Of a DNA stretch of 64,000 nucleotides, positions 40,822 through 49,684 are shown piece after piece. The stretch's first letter is position 1. Each line of letters opens with the position of its first letter. Below the pieces are notes generated by a model. The model made no database searches. It had not been told where the DNA came from and worked only from the letters and a program-made list of their open reading frames with translations. A program made the translations under genes and the position numbers. Origin of the DNA: Rhodoblastus acidophilus (GTDB lineage: Bacteria; Pseudomonadota; Alphaproteobacteria; Rhizobiales; Beijerinckiaceae); the NCBI RefSeq assembly GCF_009720655.1, contig NZ_WNKS01000008.1, positions 1-64,000 of the forward strand, in the 5' to 3' direction.

Positions 40822-41271
40822 TCAGCGCGGCGTCTCGTTCCTCGGCATGTAGGAAAAATCCTGGATCAAGACATCCTTGACCGCGCCCTCGCCGAGGCGC
40901 GCGTTGAGGGCGACGGCGAGCTTTTTCGTCAGCCCGTCCATGTCGTATTTTTCCAGATGGCGAAAATCGAGATGGGGGTCGCCGTAGAGCGTGCGGAACG
41001 CCTCGTCCATCAACACCGCGTCGGGACTGATGGCGAGCTTTTCGGCTTTGGAGTCAAGTCCATAGAGGAACTGCACCAGCACATAGCCGAGCAGCGCGCC
41101 GTCGGCGATGACCGGCACGTTGATCACCTTGGACTTGCGGTATTCATAGGCGTGTTCGGCCGCTTCAGCCTTTTGCGGCGAGGCCTTCGCCTCCTGCCAT
41201 TTCGACGCGGCGTTGCCGGCGAGCACCGCGATCGCGCTCGCCCACACCGCCAAGGCCAGCATCTTGATCAT
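40822..41271 (-). CDS. Putative second FliL-like periplasmic protein
   Basis: A 149-residue protein with an N-terminal signal or anchor (MLALAVWASAIAVLAGNAAS) and a domain whose layout recalls FliL: a strand-rich start (VINVPVIADGALLGYVLVQF), a central acidic helix, DGLTKKLAVALNARLGEGAV and a final strand (VKDVLIQDFSYM). Similarity is by pattern only. It ends the flgJ-like/FlgN-like unit. FliL-like proteins associate with stators, so a motor role is possible. Confidence 0.55.
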   Translation of the reverse strand: MIKMLALAVWASAIAVLAGNAASKWQEAKASPQKAEAAEHAYEYRKSKVINVPVIADGALLGYVLVQFLYGLDSKAEKLAISPDAVLMDEAFRTLYGDPHLDFRHLEKYDMDGLTKKLAVALNARLGEGAVKDVLIQDFSYMPRNETPR

Positions 41272-41288
41272 CGCGTCCTTCCTTTCGT

Positions 41289-41669
41289 TCAGACGCCGCC
41301 GCGCCCATAGGTCCCGTCGGACTCGGCCTCCTGCAAGGCGCGCGACACCAGGGCCGAAATTTCGTCCATCGCCCGCAAATGGTAGGCGAGGAGTTGGCGA
41401 TTGTCCTCAAGCTTGCGCACGAGGCGATCGACTCTGTCGCGTTCCAGGCGCTTGAGATCGACATGCGCGACATTGCGCAGGACGCGGTTGAGCTCCAGCA
41501 GCGTCTGCTGCTTGCGCGTGTTGAACTCGGCGAGTTGCACGGCGCGGTTCTCGCGCAGCAGCGCGGTCTCCTGGTCGATGACGGCCTCGACGCGGGCGAT
41601 GACGTCGGCGAAGGCCGTCTGGACATTGATCTGGCCGAGGGCGTGACGAGAGTGGGGTGATGATTTCAC
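41289..41669 (-). CDS. FlgN-like flagellar chaperone
   Basis: A 126-residue, almost wholly helical protein (VIARVEAVIDQETALLRENR; LEDNRQLLAYHLRAMDEISA) of the size and composition of FlgN, the export chaperone for hook-associated proteins FlgK and FlgL. It lies 3 bp after the rod-binding gene and before the FliL-like gene. FlgN proteins share little sequence, so this is a structural and positional call. Confidence 0.6.
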   Translation of the reverse strand: MKSSPHSRHALGQINVQTAFADVIARVEAVIDQETALLRENRAVQLAEFNTRKQQTLLELNRVLRNVAHVDLKRLERDRVDRLVRKLEDNRQLLAYHLRAMDEISALVSRALQEAESDGTYGRGGV

Positions 41670-41672
41670 GGG

Positions 41673-42155
41673 CTAGATCTTCATCCTGGAATCGACGAGC
41701 GGGGGCGCTGGCTTGATTTTGTTGACGTTCGAGGACTGCAACAGGTCCTGATGGGTGGCGAACAGGCGGTCGGCAATGTGCAGCGCGCCGGACTTCGCCA
41801 CTTCCTCGGCGATCTTTTCCGACAGCATCGAGCGCCACACGTCGCCCGCGACGCCGGAGCCATAGACATCGGCGGCGTCCTTGGGCAGCATCTCCTCGAT
41901 CATGCCCTTGAGCAGCACGCTTTCCAGCCCCACCGCCGCCTTGCGCTCCGGCGTCATCGCCGGCGTGACGGTGGGCGCGGGGTTGCGGTAGGCGTAGCTC
42001 CCCGAGTCCACAGCCGGCGCCGCCTGCCTCAGCGTCGCGGAAAAGGCTTCGGGCGCGGCGCCCGCCTCCAGCGCGCGCGAGGCGGCGGAGGCTTTTTGGG
42101 GATCGGCCGCGCGCGCCACGTCGACAATGAGATCGGAAACCGGTGAAATCGCCAT
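41673..42155 (-). CDS. flgJ: Rod-binding protein (FlgJ N-terminal domain type)
   Basis: A 160-residue protein. Residues about 75-150 match the rod-binding domain (ESVLLKGMIEEMLPKDA; GSGVAGDVWRSMLSEKIAEE). It caps the growing rod. It lacks the muramidase half of enteric FlgJ; the separate transglycosylase at 4.5-5.1 kb probably provides it. First gene of its unit, with a putative box 36 bp upstream. Confidence 0.85.
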   Translation of the reverse strand: MAISPVSDLIVDVARAADPQKASAASRALEAGAAPEAFSATLRQAAPAVDSGSYAYRNPAPTVTPAMTPERKAAVGLESVLLKGMIEEMLPKDAADVYGSGVAGDVWRSMLSEKIAEEVAKSGALHIADRLFATHQDLLQSSNVNKIKPAPPLVDSRMKI

Positions 42156-42190
42156 TTGTTACGCGCCCTCGAACCTGCACCAAACTAGTC

Positions 42191-42212
42191 GCGCAAACTT
42201 ACCGGAGGCTTG
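42191..42212 (-). promoter_or_regulatory. Putative FtcR-type box of the rod-binding gene
   Basis: Core in gene sense AAGCCTCCGGTAAGTTTGCG; AG cores 11 bp apart, 36 bp before the ATG at 42155. An R1 repeat abuts it on the far side. Confidence 0.55.
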
Positions 42213-42214
42213 AG

Positions 42215-42276
42215 CGCAATTTTTGCTTTTGCGCGTTTCCTTCACGCGAACCGGCATCCGCTTCGCTTGAACCGGA
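42215..42276. repeat. Dispersed palindromic repeat, family R1 (inverted copy)
   Basis: R1 copy with TTCACGCGAACCGGCATCCG core, in the gap between fliJ (its stop at 42285) and the rod-binding gene's box. Confidence 0.8.
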
Positions 42277-42284
42277 GGTCCGCG

Positions 42285-42668
42285 TCAGCGAATAGCTTTG
42301 GCCGCGAGACGCTCGCCGATCTCCAGAAGCTCAAGCTTCTCGTCCTCGCGCGCGATCCGCCGCCCCGCCTCCTCCACGATCTTCTCCAGCGACTTCTTCT
42401 GCGCCGTGCGCCGCATCAGCTGCGTCTTCTGCTCCTGCTCGCGCTCGTGCAACTCGCTCTCGCGTCGCTGCGTCTGGATCAGGTGGCGGCAGGCGAGACC
42501 GAGGATGAACGGATCGTCGCGCCCGCCGAGAATGTCGAACACGGCGCGCCGCTCCGCCTCGATCTCGCCCTTCTGGCGCTGGATCTCGGCAAGCTCGGCC
42601 TCCTCCTTCTGGTGGAGTTGATTCTTCACATGCAGCAGGCGCTTGAGGCTCTTGTGTCTTTGTCGCAT
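42285..42668 (-). CDS. fliJ: FliJ-like coiled-coil export protein
   Basis: A 127-residue charged coiled coil (KSLKRLLHVKNQLHQKEEAE; KSLEKIVEEAGRRIAREDEK), the form expected of FliJ, the stalk that links FliI ATPase to FlhA. It starts at the last base of fliR, in the flhA-fliR-fliJ unit. FliJ is poorly conserved; the call uses size, coiled coil and position. Confidence 0.75.
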   Translation of the reverse strand: MRQRHKSLKRLLHVKNQLHQKEEAELAEIQRQKGEIEAERRAVFDILGGRDDPFILGLACRHLIQTQRRESELHEREQEQKTQLMRRTAQKKSLEKIVEEAGRRIAREDEKLELLEIGERLAAKAIR

Positions 42669-43420
42669 CAGCTTCCCTTGACGGCCCAGTCGGCGAAATC
42701 CGCCATGAAGGCGGGGATCATGGAATTGACGATGAAGTAGAACAGGATCAAGCCGCCGGCGACCAGGAACGGGCCGGAAATGAAGTAGACCGGAACCTGT
42801 GGCGTCAGCCTGTTGAGCAGCCCAACCGCGAAATTGGCGATCACCCCGTAGACGATGAACGGACTTGAGACGCGCAGGGCCATGACGAACGTGCGCGCCA
42901 GCACGTCCGAATACGACGCCAGCGCCGCCTGCGGCCGCAGCCCGGTTCCAACCGGCATCACCGAATAGGAAGCGACGAGGCCCCGAATCAGCTCCCAGTG
43001 CAGGCCCATGACGAAGATCAGGCAGGTCGCCGTCACGCTCACGAGCACCCCGAGTCCCGGCAGGGCTTCCGCCTCGTTGATCGGCGCGCCCAGCGGATTG
43101 CTCAGGCCGATGCTCATCGACGCCGACATCATCATCGTTTCCAGCGCGAGAAAGAACAGGCGGCCCAGCAGGCCGATGAAGCCGCCGATCGCGAGTTCCG
43201 AAAAAATGGCGCCGACCAGCCCGGCGAGGCCGCCGAGCGCGAACGGCTTGCCGCCGGTGAGCGCCGGCGCCAGAGCGAGCGTCAGCGTCAGCGCGATGAA
43301 CAGTCTGACACGCACGGGGGTGCGCGGACTGGAAAATCCCGGCGCCGTCATCAGGCAGGCGCCGATCCGGCAGAACAGCACGAAGACCGAAGCGATCATC
43401 TCCGGCGCGGTCTGAATCAC
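42668..43420 (-). CDS. fliR: Flagellar export gate protein FliR
   Basis: A 250-residue protein with six membrane helices and FliR signatures ([40 protein letters not shown]). It forms the export gate with FliP and FliQ. Its start overlaps the flhA stop by 4 bp. Confidence 0.95.
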   Translation of the reverse strand: MIQTAPEMIASVFVLFCRIGACLMTAPGFSSPRTPVRVRLFIALTLTLALAPALTGGKPFALGGLAGLVGAIFSELAIGGFIGLLGRLFFLALETMMMSASMSIGLSNPLGAPINEAEALPGLGVLVSVTATCLIFVMGLHWELIRGLVASYSVMPVGTGLRPQAALASYSDVLARTFVMALRVSSPFIVYGVIANFAVGLLNRLTPQVPVYFISGPFLVAGGLILFYFIVNSMIPAFMADFADWAVKGS

Positions 43421-45507
43421 GAAATCGTCCCCAGCGACTTGATCTCGATCCCGCGCGCCAGCTCCAGATGCGACAGGACAGGCAAGGTGGCGAACAGGCG
43501 CTCGATGATCATGCGCACATAGGGGCGGGCTTCCGGCGCGGCCACCAGCGCGAACTGTTCGCCCGCGTCCATGTGCTTGCGGATCGCCTTCGACGCCTGC
43601 TCGCCGAATTCTTCGACGAGACGCGGATCGATGTCGAATTCAACCACATCGCCCTTGGCGTCGCGCTTGAGACTCTGGTGGAACACCATGTCCCAGCGAT
43701 TGCCCAGCCGCAGGATTTTCAGAACCGTCCCCTGGGCGAGATCGCCGCAGATCTGCTGCGCCATGCGCACCCGCACGTGTTCGGCGATCTGTTCGGCGCG
43801 GCGCGCGTGCGGCGCGATCTCGGCGATGGATTCGAGAATGAGATGCAGGTTGCGGATCGAGATGCGCTCCTGCAACAGCAGTTTGAGCACGGCCTGCAAG
43901 CCCGAATAGGAGATTTGGGCGGGGCTGATCTCGTCGAGCAGGCGCTTGTATTCCGGCCCCAGGCGATCGAACAGCGCGCGCATGTCCTTGTAGGAGAGCA
44001 GTTGCCCGAGGTTGTTGCGGATGACCTCGGAGAGATGGGTGAGCAGCACCGACATGTTGTCGATCGGGTTGAAGCCGAGCCGCTTCGCCTCGGGGACAAA
44101 AGCTTCGGCGATCGACCAGGCCCGCATGCCGAAGGCGGGCTCGCGCACCTCCTCGCCGGGCGTATCGGGACGACGGCCGTCGCCGCTGATCACCAGGAAT
44201 TCGCCGATGCGCACTTCCTGCGAGGCGACCACCGCGCCGTGAATCTTGATCTGATAACTCTTCGGCGGCGCGGTCAGCGAATCCGAGACTTTGATTTCGG
44301 GCACCACAAATCCGTATTGCGTCGCGAACTTGCGCCGCATCCGCGCCACACGGGTGGACAGCTCGTTCTGCGACAGCAGCAGGCGCGCGGCGAGCTGCTT
44401 TCCCAAGACCAGTTCGATCTCGTGCGTTCGCAGCGACTCCTTGACCGAGTTCTTCGCTTCGGCGGCGGCCGCTTCCTCCTGGGCGCGCGACAGCGCTTCG
44501 TGAGCCGCGCGCTCCTTGGCGAGCTTTTCCGGAATGGTCTTGCCGAGATAGGCCAGCGCGCCCGCGAGCGCCGCGAAGGGCAGGAAGGGCAGCATCGGCA
44601 TCAGGCCGAGGAAGAACAGCAGCGCCGCCGCCACCAGCATGGCGCGCGGATAATTGCCGAGCTGGTTGAGCACGGCTTTTTCGGTCGAGCCGCGCGTGCC
44701 GCCCTTGGACACCAGCAGGCCCGCCGCAAGCGAGATGATCAGCGCCGGGATCTGCGACACCAGGCCGTCGCCGACCGACAGCTTGACGTAAACATCCGCC
44801 GCCGCCCCGACCTCCAGGTTATGGCGGGTGACGCCGATGACAATGCCGCCGAACACGTTGACCGCGAGAATGATCAGGCCGGCGATGGCGTCGCCGCGCA
44901 CGAATTTCGACGCGCCGTCCATGGCGCCGAAGAACGAGCTTTCCTCCTCGAGATCGCGGCGGCGCTGCTGCGCCTCCTTCTCGTTGATCAGACCGGCGGA
45001 GAGATCGGCGTCGATGGCCATCTGCTTGCCGGGAATGGCGTCGAGGGTGAAGCGCGCGCCGACCTCGGCGATGCGCGACGCGCCCTTGGTGATGACCATG
45101 AAATTGATGGTGATGAGGATGGTGAAGACCACCAGGCCGATGACGAAATCGCCGCCCATCATCAGCTTGGCGAAGCCGCCGATGATGTAGCCGGCGGCGT
45201 TGACGCCATGGGCGCCGTCGGCGAGGATCAGGCGTGTCGTCGCGATGTTGAGCGACAGCCGCAACATGGTGGAGACCAGCAAGATGGTCGGGAACGAGGT
45301 GAACTCCAGCGGCTTCTCGATCCACAGCGCCACCATGAGAATCAGCACGGCCAGCGCGATGGAGAAGGCGAGCCCCATGTCGATCAGGAAGGCGGGAATC
45401 GGCAGGAAGAAGACGCAGAGAATGCAGATGATGGCCGCCGCGAAGGCGATGTCGCGCCCCCCCTTGCCGGCGGGTTGAACCGGAGCGATCGCCGCTGCTT
45501 GCGTCAT
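43417..45507 (-). CDS. flhA: Flagellar export component FlhA
   Basis: A 696-residue protein: about eight membrane helices in residues 15-320, the FHIPEP-family loop ([22 protein letters not shown] region, residues about 135-165) and a C-terminal cytoplasmic domain (residues 350-696) that forms the nine-subunit docking ring for chaperone-substrate complexes ([20 protein letters not shown]). Starts the flhA-fliR-fliJ unit. Confidence 0.97.
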   Translation of the reverse strand: MTQAAAIAPVQPAGKGGRDIAFAAAIICILCVFFLPIPAFLIDMGLAFSIALAVLILMVALWIEKPLEFTSFPTILLVSTMLRLSLNIATTRLILADGAHGVNAAGYIIGGFAKLMMGGDFVIGLVVFTILITINFMVITKGASRIAEVGARFTLDAIPGKQMAIDADLSAGLINEKEAQQRRRDLEEESSFFGAMDGASKFVRGDAIAGLIILAVNVFGGIVIGVTRHNLEVGAAADVYVKLSVGDGLVSQIPALIISLAAGLLVSKGGTRGSTEKAVLNQLGNYPRAMLVAAALLFFLGLMPMLPFLPFAALAGALAYLGKTIPEKLAKERAAHEALSRAQEEAAAAEAKNSVKESLRTHEIELVLGKQLAARLLLSQNELSTRVARMRRKFATQYGFVVPEIKVSDSLTAPPKSYQIKIHGAVVASQEVRIGEFLVISGDGRRPDTPGEEVREPAFGMRAWSIAEAFVPEAKRLGFNPIDNMSVLLTHLSEVIRNNLGQLLSYKDMRALFDRLGPEYKRLLDEISPAQISYSGLQAVLKLLLQERISIRNLHLILESIAEIAPHARRAEQIAEHVRVRMAQQICGDLAQGTVLKILRLGNRWDMVFHQSLKRDAKGDVVEFDIDPRLVEEFGEQASKAIRKHMDAGEQFALVAAPEARPYVRMIIERLFATLPVLSHLELARGIEIKSLGTIS

Positions 45508-45544
45508 GTCTCATCCTCTTTGATTCCGTGGATCGAAGATGGAC

Positions 45545-45566
45545 GGGCAAGCTTGCCTCAAACTTC
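45545..45566 (-). promoter_or_regulatory. Putative FtcR-type box of flhA
   Basis: Core in gene sense AAGTTTGAGGCAAGCTTGCC; AG cores 11 bp apart, 38 bp before the flhA ATG. Confidence 0.55.
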
Positions 45567-45599
45567 CGCGCGCTGTTAACCGCAATCGCGCCGTGTTTC

Positions 45600-45653
45600 A
45601 ACGCGTTTTCTTCACGCGAACCGGACTCCGGTTCGCGTGAAGAAAACGCTTTA
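45600..45653. repeat. R1-type repeat forming a perfect long palindrome
   Basis: Two facing R1 half-units make perfect 22-bp arms (45603-45624 and 45628-45649) around a 3-nt loop; the arm begins GCGTTTTCTTCACGCGAACC. It abuts the fliQ stop codon and could end the flgE-fliQ transcript before flhA. Confidence 0.85.
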
Positions 45654-45917
45654 GTAACCCTTCTCGACGCGTCCGTAGACCTGCTCGGTGAAGGAGAAGA
45701 TTTGCGCGCCAATCAGCGGGCCGCTGAGCGCCAGCGCCACCAGAACGACGACGATCTTCGGCACGAAGGTGAGGGTGGCTTCCTGGATTTGCGTGAGGGC
45801 CTGGAACAGCGCGATGGCGATGCCGATCACCATCGCCGCCCCGACGGCGGGCCCCGTCACGACCAGCACCGTCCAGATGGATGCGCGCAAGAGGTCGAGG
45901 GCGTCGGCTTCGTTCAT
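45651..45917 (-). CDS. fliQ: Flagellar export gate protein FliQ
   Basis: An 88-residue protein with two membrane helices (TVLVVTGPAVGAAMVIGIAI; FVPKIVVVLVALALSGPLIG) and the FliQ motif ALFQALTQIQEATLTFVPK. Last gene of the flgE-to-fliQ unit. It is separated from fliP and fliR, as is common in Rhizobiales. Confidence 0.95.
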   Translation of the reverse strand: MNEADALDLLRASIWTVLVVTGPAVGAAMVIGIAIALFQALTQIQEATLTFVPKIVVVLVALALSGPLIGAQIFSFTEQVYGRVEKGY

Positions 45918-45926
45918 GTCGGTCGA

Positions 45927-46328
45927 TCAGGAGATGGTGACGCCGGTTCCCAGCGTCAGCGTCTGGCCGTCCTTCAGTGTGGCGATTGAGCCGCTGGAGC
46001 TGACCGTGACCGAGGAAATGACGCCGCTGATCGTGCCATCCGCCGACTTCACCGTGCGTCCGATCGCCGATTCCGCCTGGTTGATCATCGTGTTGTTGAG
46101 CAGCGAGGTGAGCGTGGTGTTGGTCTGCACCTGCTGCTCGACCGCGGAGAACGAGGCGAGTTGCGACAACTGCTGCGTCGGATCCATCGGCGAGGTCGGA
46201 TCCTGATATTTCATTTCCGTCATCAGCAGTTGCAGGAACTGGTTGTAGTTCATGGTGCTGGAGGCCGCCGCCGTCGTGGCGGCGCTCGCGGTCGTGCTGG
46301 TCGTGCTGGAAACAGCGGATACGGACAT
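45927..46328 (-). CDS. flgD: Hook-cap protein FlgD
   Basis: A 133-residue FlgD with the core motif NYNQFLQLLMTEMKYQDPTS and PTQQLSQLASFSAVEQQV. It lacks most of the C-terminal immunoglobulin-like domains of enteric FlgD, the short form usual in Rhizobiales. It caps the hook during assembly. Lies between flbT and fliQ. Confidence 0.93.
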   Translation of the reverse strand: MSVSAVSSTTSTTASAATTAAASSTMNYNQFLQLLMTEMKYQDPTSPMDPTQQLSQLASFSAVEQQVQTNTTLTSLLNNTMINQAESAIGRTVKSADGTISGVISSVTVSSSGSIATLKDGQTLTLGTGVTIS

Positions 46329-46343
46329 GGTCTTTCCTTTCGC

Positions 46344-46745
46344 TCAGGCCGCGTTGGCGGTGGTCTTGTCCTTCATCAACTCGGTTTCGAGCGCGAACAT
46401 GCCGCGGATCGTCTTCATCGCCTCGAAGACGCGCCCGCCGTCCACCAGCGCGTCGGCGCCGCGCAGTCCGTCCGCCAGCGCGCCGCCGCCGAGCGCCTGG
46501 CGGGTCGCCGCCGACATCTCGTTGAACAGGCGCAGGGTGTCGGGAGCGCAATCCCGCTCCATCAGCAGGGTTTGCAGCACGAAATACAGTTGGCGCAGCG
46601 GCGTGTTGGCGTCGTCGGGCTGGAGCACATGGGCTTCGAGCAGAAAGGTCGCGTCGTTGAGCAGTTCGATGGTGGCCTTGCGCTCGACCTTGATGACGGC
46701 GCCGTTGATGTAAAGTTTTTCGCCCGCGCGCAACTTCAGTAACAT
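46344..46745 (-). CDS. flbT: Flagellin translation repressor FlbT
   Basis: A 133-residue FlbT (LKLRAGEKLYINGAVIKVER; DATFLLEAHVLQPDDANTPL; RQLYFVLQTLLMERD). In Caulobacter, FlbT binds the flagellin mRNA leader and holds back translation until the hook is complete. Directly follows flaF; its likely target is the flagellin gene at 17.4-18.3 kb. Confidence 0.95.
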   Translation of the reverse strand: MLLKLRAGEKLYINGAVIKVERKATIELLNDATFLLEAHVLQPDDANTPLRQLYFVLQTLLMERDCAPDTLRLFNEMSAATRQALGGGALADGLRGADALVDGGRVFEAMKTIRGMFALETELMKDKTTANAA

Positions 46746-46752
46746 GAGCCCC

Positions 46753-47100
46753 TCACACCAGTCCGTCGCGGATGATCGCGTTGATCTCGACGAGATCGGC
46801 GAAGCTTTCGGCCGCGCCGGTGCGCAGGCGCTCGATCTCCTTGATCGCCCAGATGCCGATGGAGATCAGCTGCGCGCGCAGCGCTTCCGGCAAGTCGTTG
46901 CCGTTGCTCGAGAGGTCCTCGAGGAAAATGGTCCAGAGGCGGCGGGTATAGACGAGCGCGTCCTGCGCCTCCTCTGACCCGACGCCCGCATCTTCCGCGC
47001 GCCGCAGCAGCTCAACGGCGCGGTCGAGCGCATCGCGCTCGCGCGCGCGCATCTCTTGAGGCGAGTCTTCGACAACTTCTGCATAGGTGAATTGGTACAT
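46753..47100 (-). CDS. flaF: Flagellin biosynthesis regulator FlaF
   Basis: A 115-residue FlaF (YQFTYAEVVEDSPQEMRARE; LWTIFLEDLSSNGNDLPEAL; LISIGIWAIKEIERLR). It acts with FlbT, promoting flagellin synthesis and secretion. Lies between flgL and flbT. Confidence 0.95.
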   Translation of the reverse strand: MYQFTYAEVVEDSPQEMRARERDALDRAVELLRRAEDAGVGSEEAQDALVYTRRLWTIFLEDLSSNGNDLPEALRAQLISIGIWAIKEIERLRTGAAESFADLVEINAIIRDGLV

Positions 47101-47123
47101 CGGTCAGTCCTGCGCATTTCAAG

Positions 47124-48170
47124 CTAAAGAAAGTTGACCAGGCTCAGCTTGTGGAGCTGCGCCGTCAGCGAAAAGGCGACCTGCAACTGGTTCGAGAGCG
47201 CATTGACCTGCGTGGCGACCACGTAGGGGTCGACCGTCTCCTTGGCGTTGATCTGTGTGGTCAAAACGTTCTGTTGGAGGCTGATGAAGGAATTCGCCTG
47301 CTCGACCGTACTCTGCATCGTTCCCACGGCGGCGTTGGCTTCGATCATCTGGCTGTTGCCGGCGTTCAAGGTCTTCTGCGCAGCGGCGACGAGCGCGGAA
47401 TAGCTGGTCTGGTCCAAGGCGAGATTGCCGAATTCCGTCAGCATCACCAGACCCTTGACCGTGTTCTGGAACGCCGGATCGTTGGCGGTGATCGAGGTCG
47501 TCACGGTCTGACTCGTGCTGATCCGATTGGTCATGGGCAAAGCGGACGCCGATGACCAGTCCTGCGACCAGTTGGCGCCCGAGAACAGATCGGAAAAGGC
47601 GCCATCCAGGAAGTTGGTCATGTCCGTCGCGGTGATCGTGCTGACCCGGGGATCGTCGACGTTGAAGCCGAAGGCGGCCGTGAATGCGGCGCGCACCGAG
47701 GCCTGCGCGCTGTCCGTGTAGGACTTCATCGGCGCCGTATCGCTGTTCTGTCCACCGAACGCATAGACGCCGCCAGCGGCCGAATTCGCGTTGACGGTGA
47801 AGCCGTCCAACGCGCCTTGCGCGGCTTTCTGCACGGCGGACGAGCCCGTGGTGGACGGCGCGACCGAAGCGGCGTTGATCGACTGCGCCAGCGCGCTGGA
47901 GGATATCTTCTGAAGATTGCCCAGACCCGCGGCGGCGGTGTCGAGGTTGGTGGACACCAGCGCGTTGGACTGAGTGAGCGCGTCGAGATCCGCCATTTGC
48001 TGGTGCAGGGCGATCACCGAGCCGGAACCGGCGCCGAGCGACAGGCCGATGTCCGCGAGCTGGCCGGTGGAGTTTTCAACCTCCAGAACCGTCATCTGGC
48101 ATTGCATGCGGGTGACGCTGCTGGAGAGGATGCCCGACAGAGTCGCGCTGGAAACGGAATTCACACTCAT
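47124..48170 (-). CDS. flgL: Hook-filament junction protein FlgL
   Basis: A 348-residue flagellin-like junction protein with conserved helical ends (VTRMQCQMTVLEVENSTGQL; VATQVNALSNQLQVAFSLTA). The centre is variable. It starts just after the flgK stop, and a FlgN-like chaperone is encoded at 41.3 kb. Confidence 0.92.
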   Translation of the reverse strand: MSVNSVSSATLSGILSSSVTRMQCQMTVLEVENSTGQLADIGLSLGAGSGSVIALHQQMADLDALTQSNALVSTNLDTAAAGLGNLQKISSSALAQSINAASVAPSTTGSSAVQKAAQGALDGFTVNANSAAGGVYAFGGQNSDTAPMKSYTDSAQASVRAAFTAAFGFNVDDPRVSTITATDMTNFLDGAFSDLFSGANWSQDWSSASALPMTNRISTSQTVTTSITANDPAFQNTVKGLVMLTEFGNLALDQTSYSALVAAAQKTLNAGNSQMIEANAAVGTMQSTVEQANSFISLQQNVLTTQINAKETVDPYVVATQVNALSNQLQVAFSLTAQLHKLSLVNFL

Positions 48171-48171
48171 G

Positions 48172-49662
48172 TCACGACACCGCCTGGAGGAGCGCGCCGA
48201 ACATATTGTTGATCGTGGAAATCAATTTTGCCGACGCCTGATAGGAGTTTTCGTATTCGAGCATCATCGACATCTGCGAGTCGATGTTGACGCCGGTCGC
48301 GTTGGACAGCGCCTGGGACGCTTGGGACAGCAAGGTCGCCTGATAGGTCGCGTCGTTGGAGGTCGTCTGATATTGGGTATTGACCCAGCTCGCGGATTCC
48401 GACGCATAACTGATAACGCTGTTGGCGGTCGCGAGCGCCGTTCCCGCAGGAAAGCTCTGCGGCGCGGCGATCGCCGCGATGTCGGCGAGCAGCACCGCGT
48501 TGAAGCCGACGGACCCGTTTGTGTTTTGCACATAAGAGGCGCCGTTGATCCCGCCGTCGCGGATCAGGCTGTAGCTTCCGCCCTGGGCGGGGTCCACGGC
48601 GGCGCTGACCGAAATGTCGCCCGCGAGGCCGGGGATGGCCGCCGAACCGGGAAGCGTCGGGCCGCCGCTGTAGGTGAACAGGCCGGCGAGCTGGGTGTTG
48701 GTCGAGAGGTCGGTCTCGGCGAAGGCGTTGATGAGGCCGCCGGCAAGCGCGTCGAGCTGCGCCTGATAGGTCGGCGCGACGGAGTCGCGCAATTGCGCGT
48801 AGCCCGCCAGGGCGCCGGATTGGATCGGCATGACGGCGTTGGCGCCGGTGACGGGCACGCCGTCGACATAGACCGCCGCGCCGGTGGTCGAGGCGGAGTA
48901 GGCCGTCGTCGCCTGCATCGTCACGTCGCGCGGCGTGGTTTCGAACAGCGTGACGCCGCTGTCCGTGTAGATCGACATCGAGCCGTTGGAATTGCCGACG
49001 GTGGTGATTCCGATTTCCTTGGACAGGCTTTGCAGGATGGTGTCGCGCTGGTCGAGCGCGTCGGTGATGTCGGCGCCGCTGGCGGTTCCCTGGACGATCA
49101 CGCTGTTGACGGACTGGAACTGCGCGAGCAGCGTGTTGATGGTCCCCACCGACGTGACCATGTTCTGGTCGGCGGTCTTGCGCACGTCTTGCGTCGTGGT
49201 CGCGGCGTCGTTGAGCCCGTTCACGAGCCTGTCCGCCGCGGTGACCACGGCGGCGGCGGCGGACGCGTTGCTCGGTGAGGAGGAATAGGTCTGCAGGGCG
49301 GAGTTCAGCGCCTGGACCAGGGTCGAGGGCGACTGCGCGGCCGTCGTCGACTCTGTCGTGGTGGTTGCGTCGGCGACTGTCTTCTGCAGCCGCGTCACGC
49401 CGTCCGACAGCGCCTGCGCCGCCGCATTGCTCGACGTTCCCGCGATCATGGCGTTGAACAGCGAGGCGCTGGTGATGTTCTTGACGGACAGGATGACGCC
49501 GGCGCCGCCATAGGCGGTGACCACATTGGCCACTTTCGCGGAGACATAGCCGGTGCTGTTCTGCGCGTTGGAGACGTTGCGCGCGACGACCGCCTGCAGG
49601 CCCGCATTGGTGGCGAGCGACGTCGTCGCGGTGTCCAGGGCGTTGGTGAGGCCTCCCCACAT
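48172..49662 (-). CDS. flgK: Hook-associated protein FlgK
   Basis: A 496-residue junction protein: N-terminal rod motif (LQAVVARNVSNAQNSTGYVS) and C-terminal motif (NIDSQMSMMLEYENSYQASA). It joins hook and filament with FlgL. 22 bp after flgE. Confidence 0.93.
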   Translation of the reverse strand: MWGGLTNALDTATTSLATNAGLQAVVARNVSNAQNSTGYVSAKVANVVTAYGGAGVILSVKNITSASLFNAMIAGTSSNAAAQALSDGVTRLQKTVADATTTTESTTAAQSPSTLVQALNSALQTYSSSPSNASAAAAVVTAADRLVNGLNDAATTTQDVRKTADQNMVTSVGTINTLLAQFQSVNSVIVQGTASGADITDALDQRDTILQSLSKEIGITTVGNSNGSMSIYTDSGVTLFETTPRDVTMQATTAYSASTTGAAVYVDGVPVTGANAVMPIQSGALAGYAQLRDSVAPTYQAQLDALAGGLINAFAETDLSTNTQLAGLFTYSGGPTLPGSAAIPGLAGDISVSAAVDPAQGGSYSLIRDGGINGASYVQNTNGSVGFNAVLLADIAAIAAPQSFPAGTALATANSVISYASESASWVNTQYQTTSNDATYQATLLSQASQALSNATGVNIDSQMSMMLEYENSYQASAKLISTINNMFGALLQAVS

Positions 49663-49684
49663 GGCTTTTCATCCGTCCTTGTTG

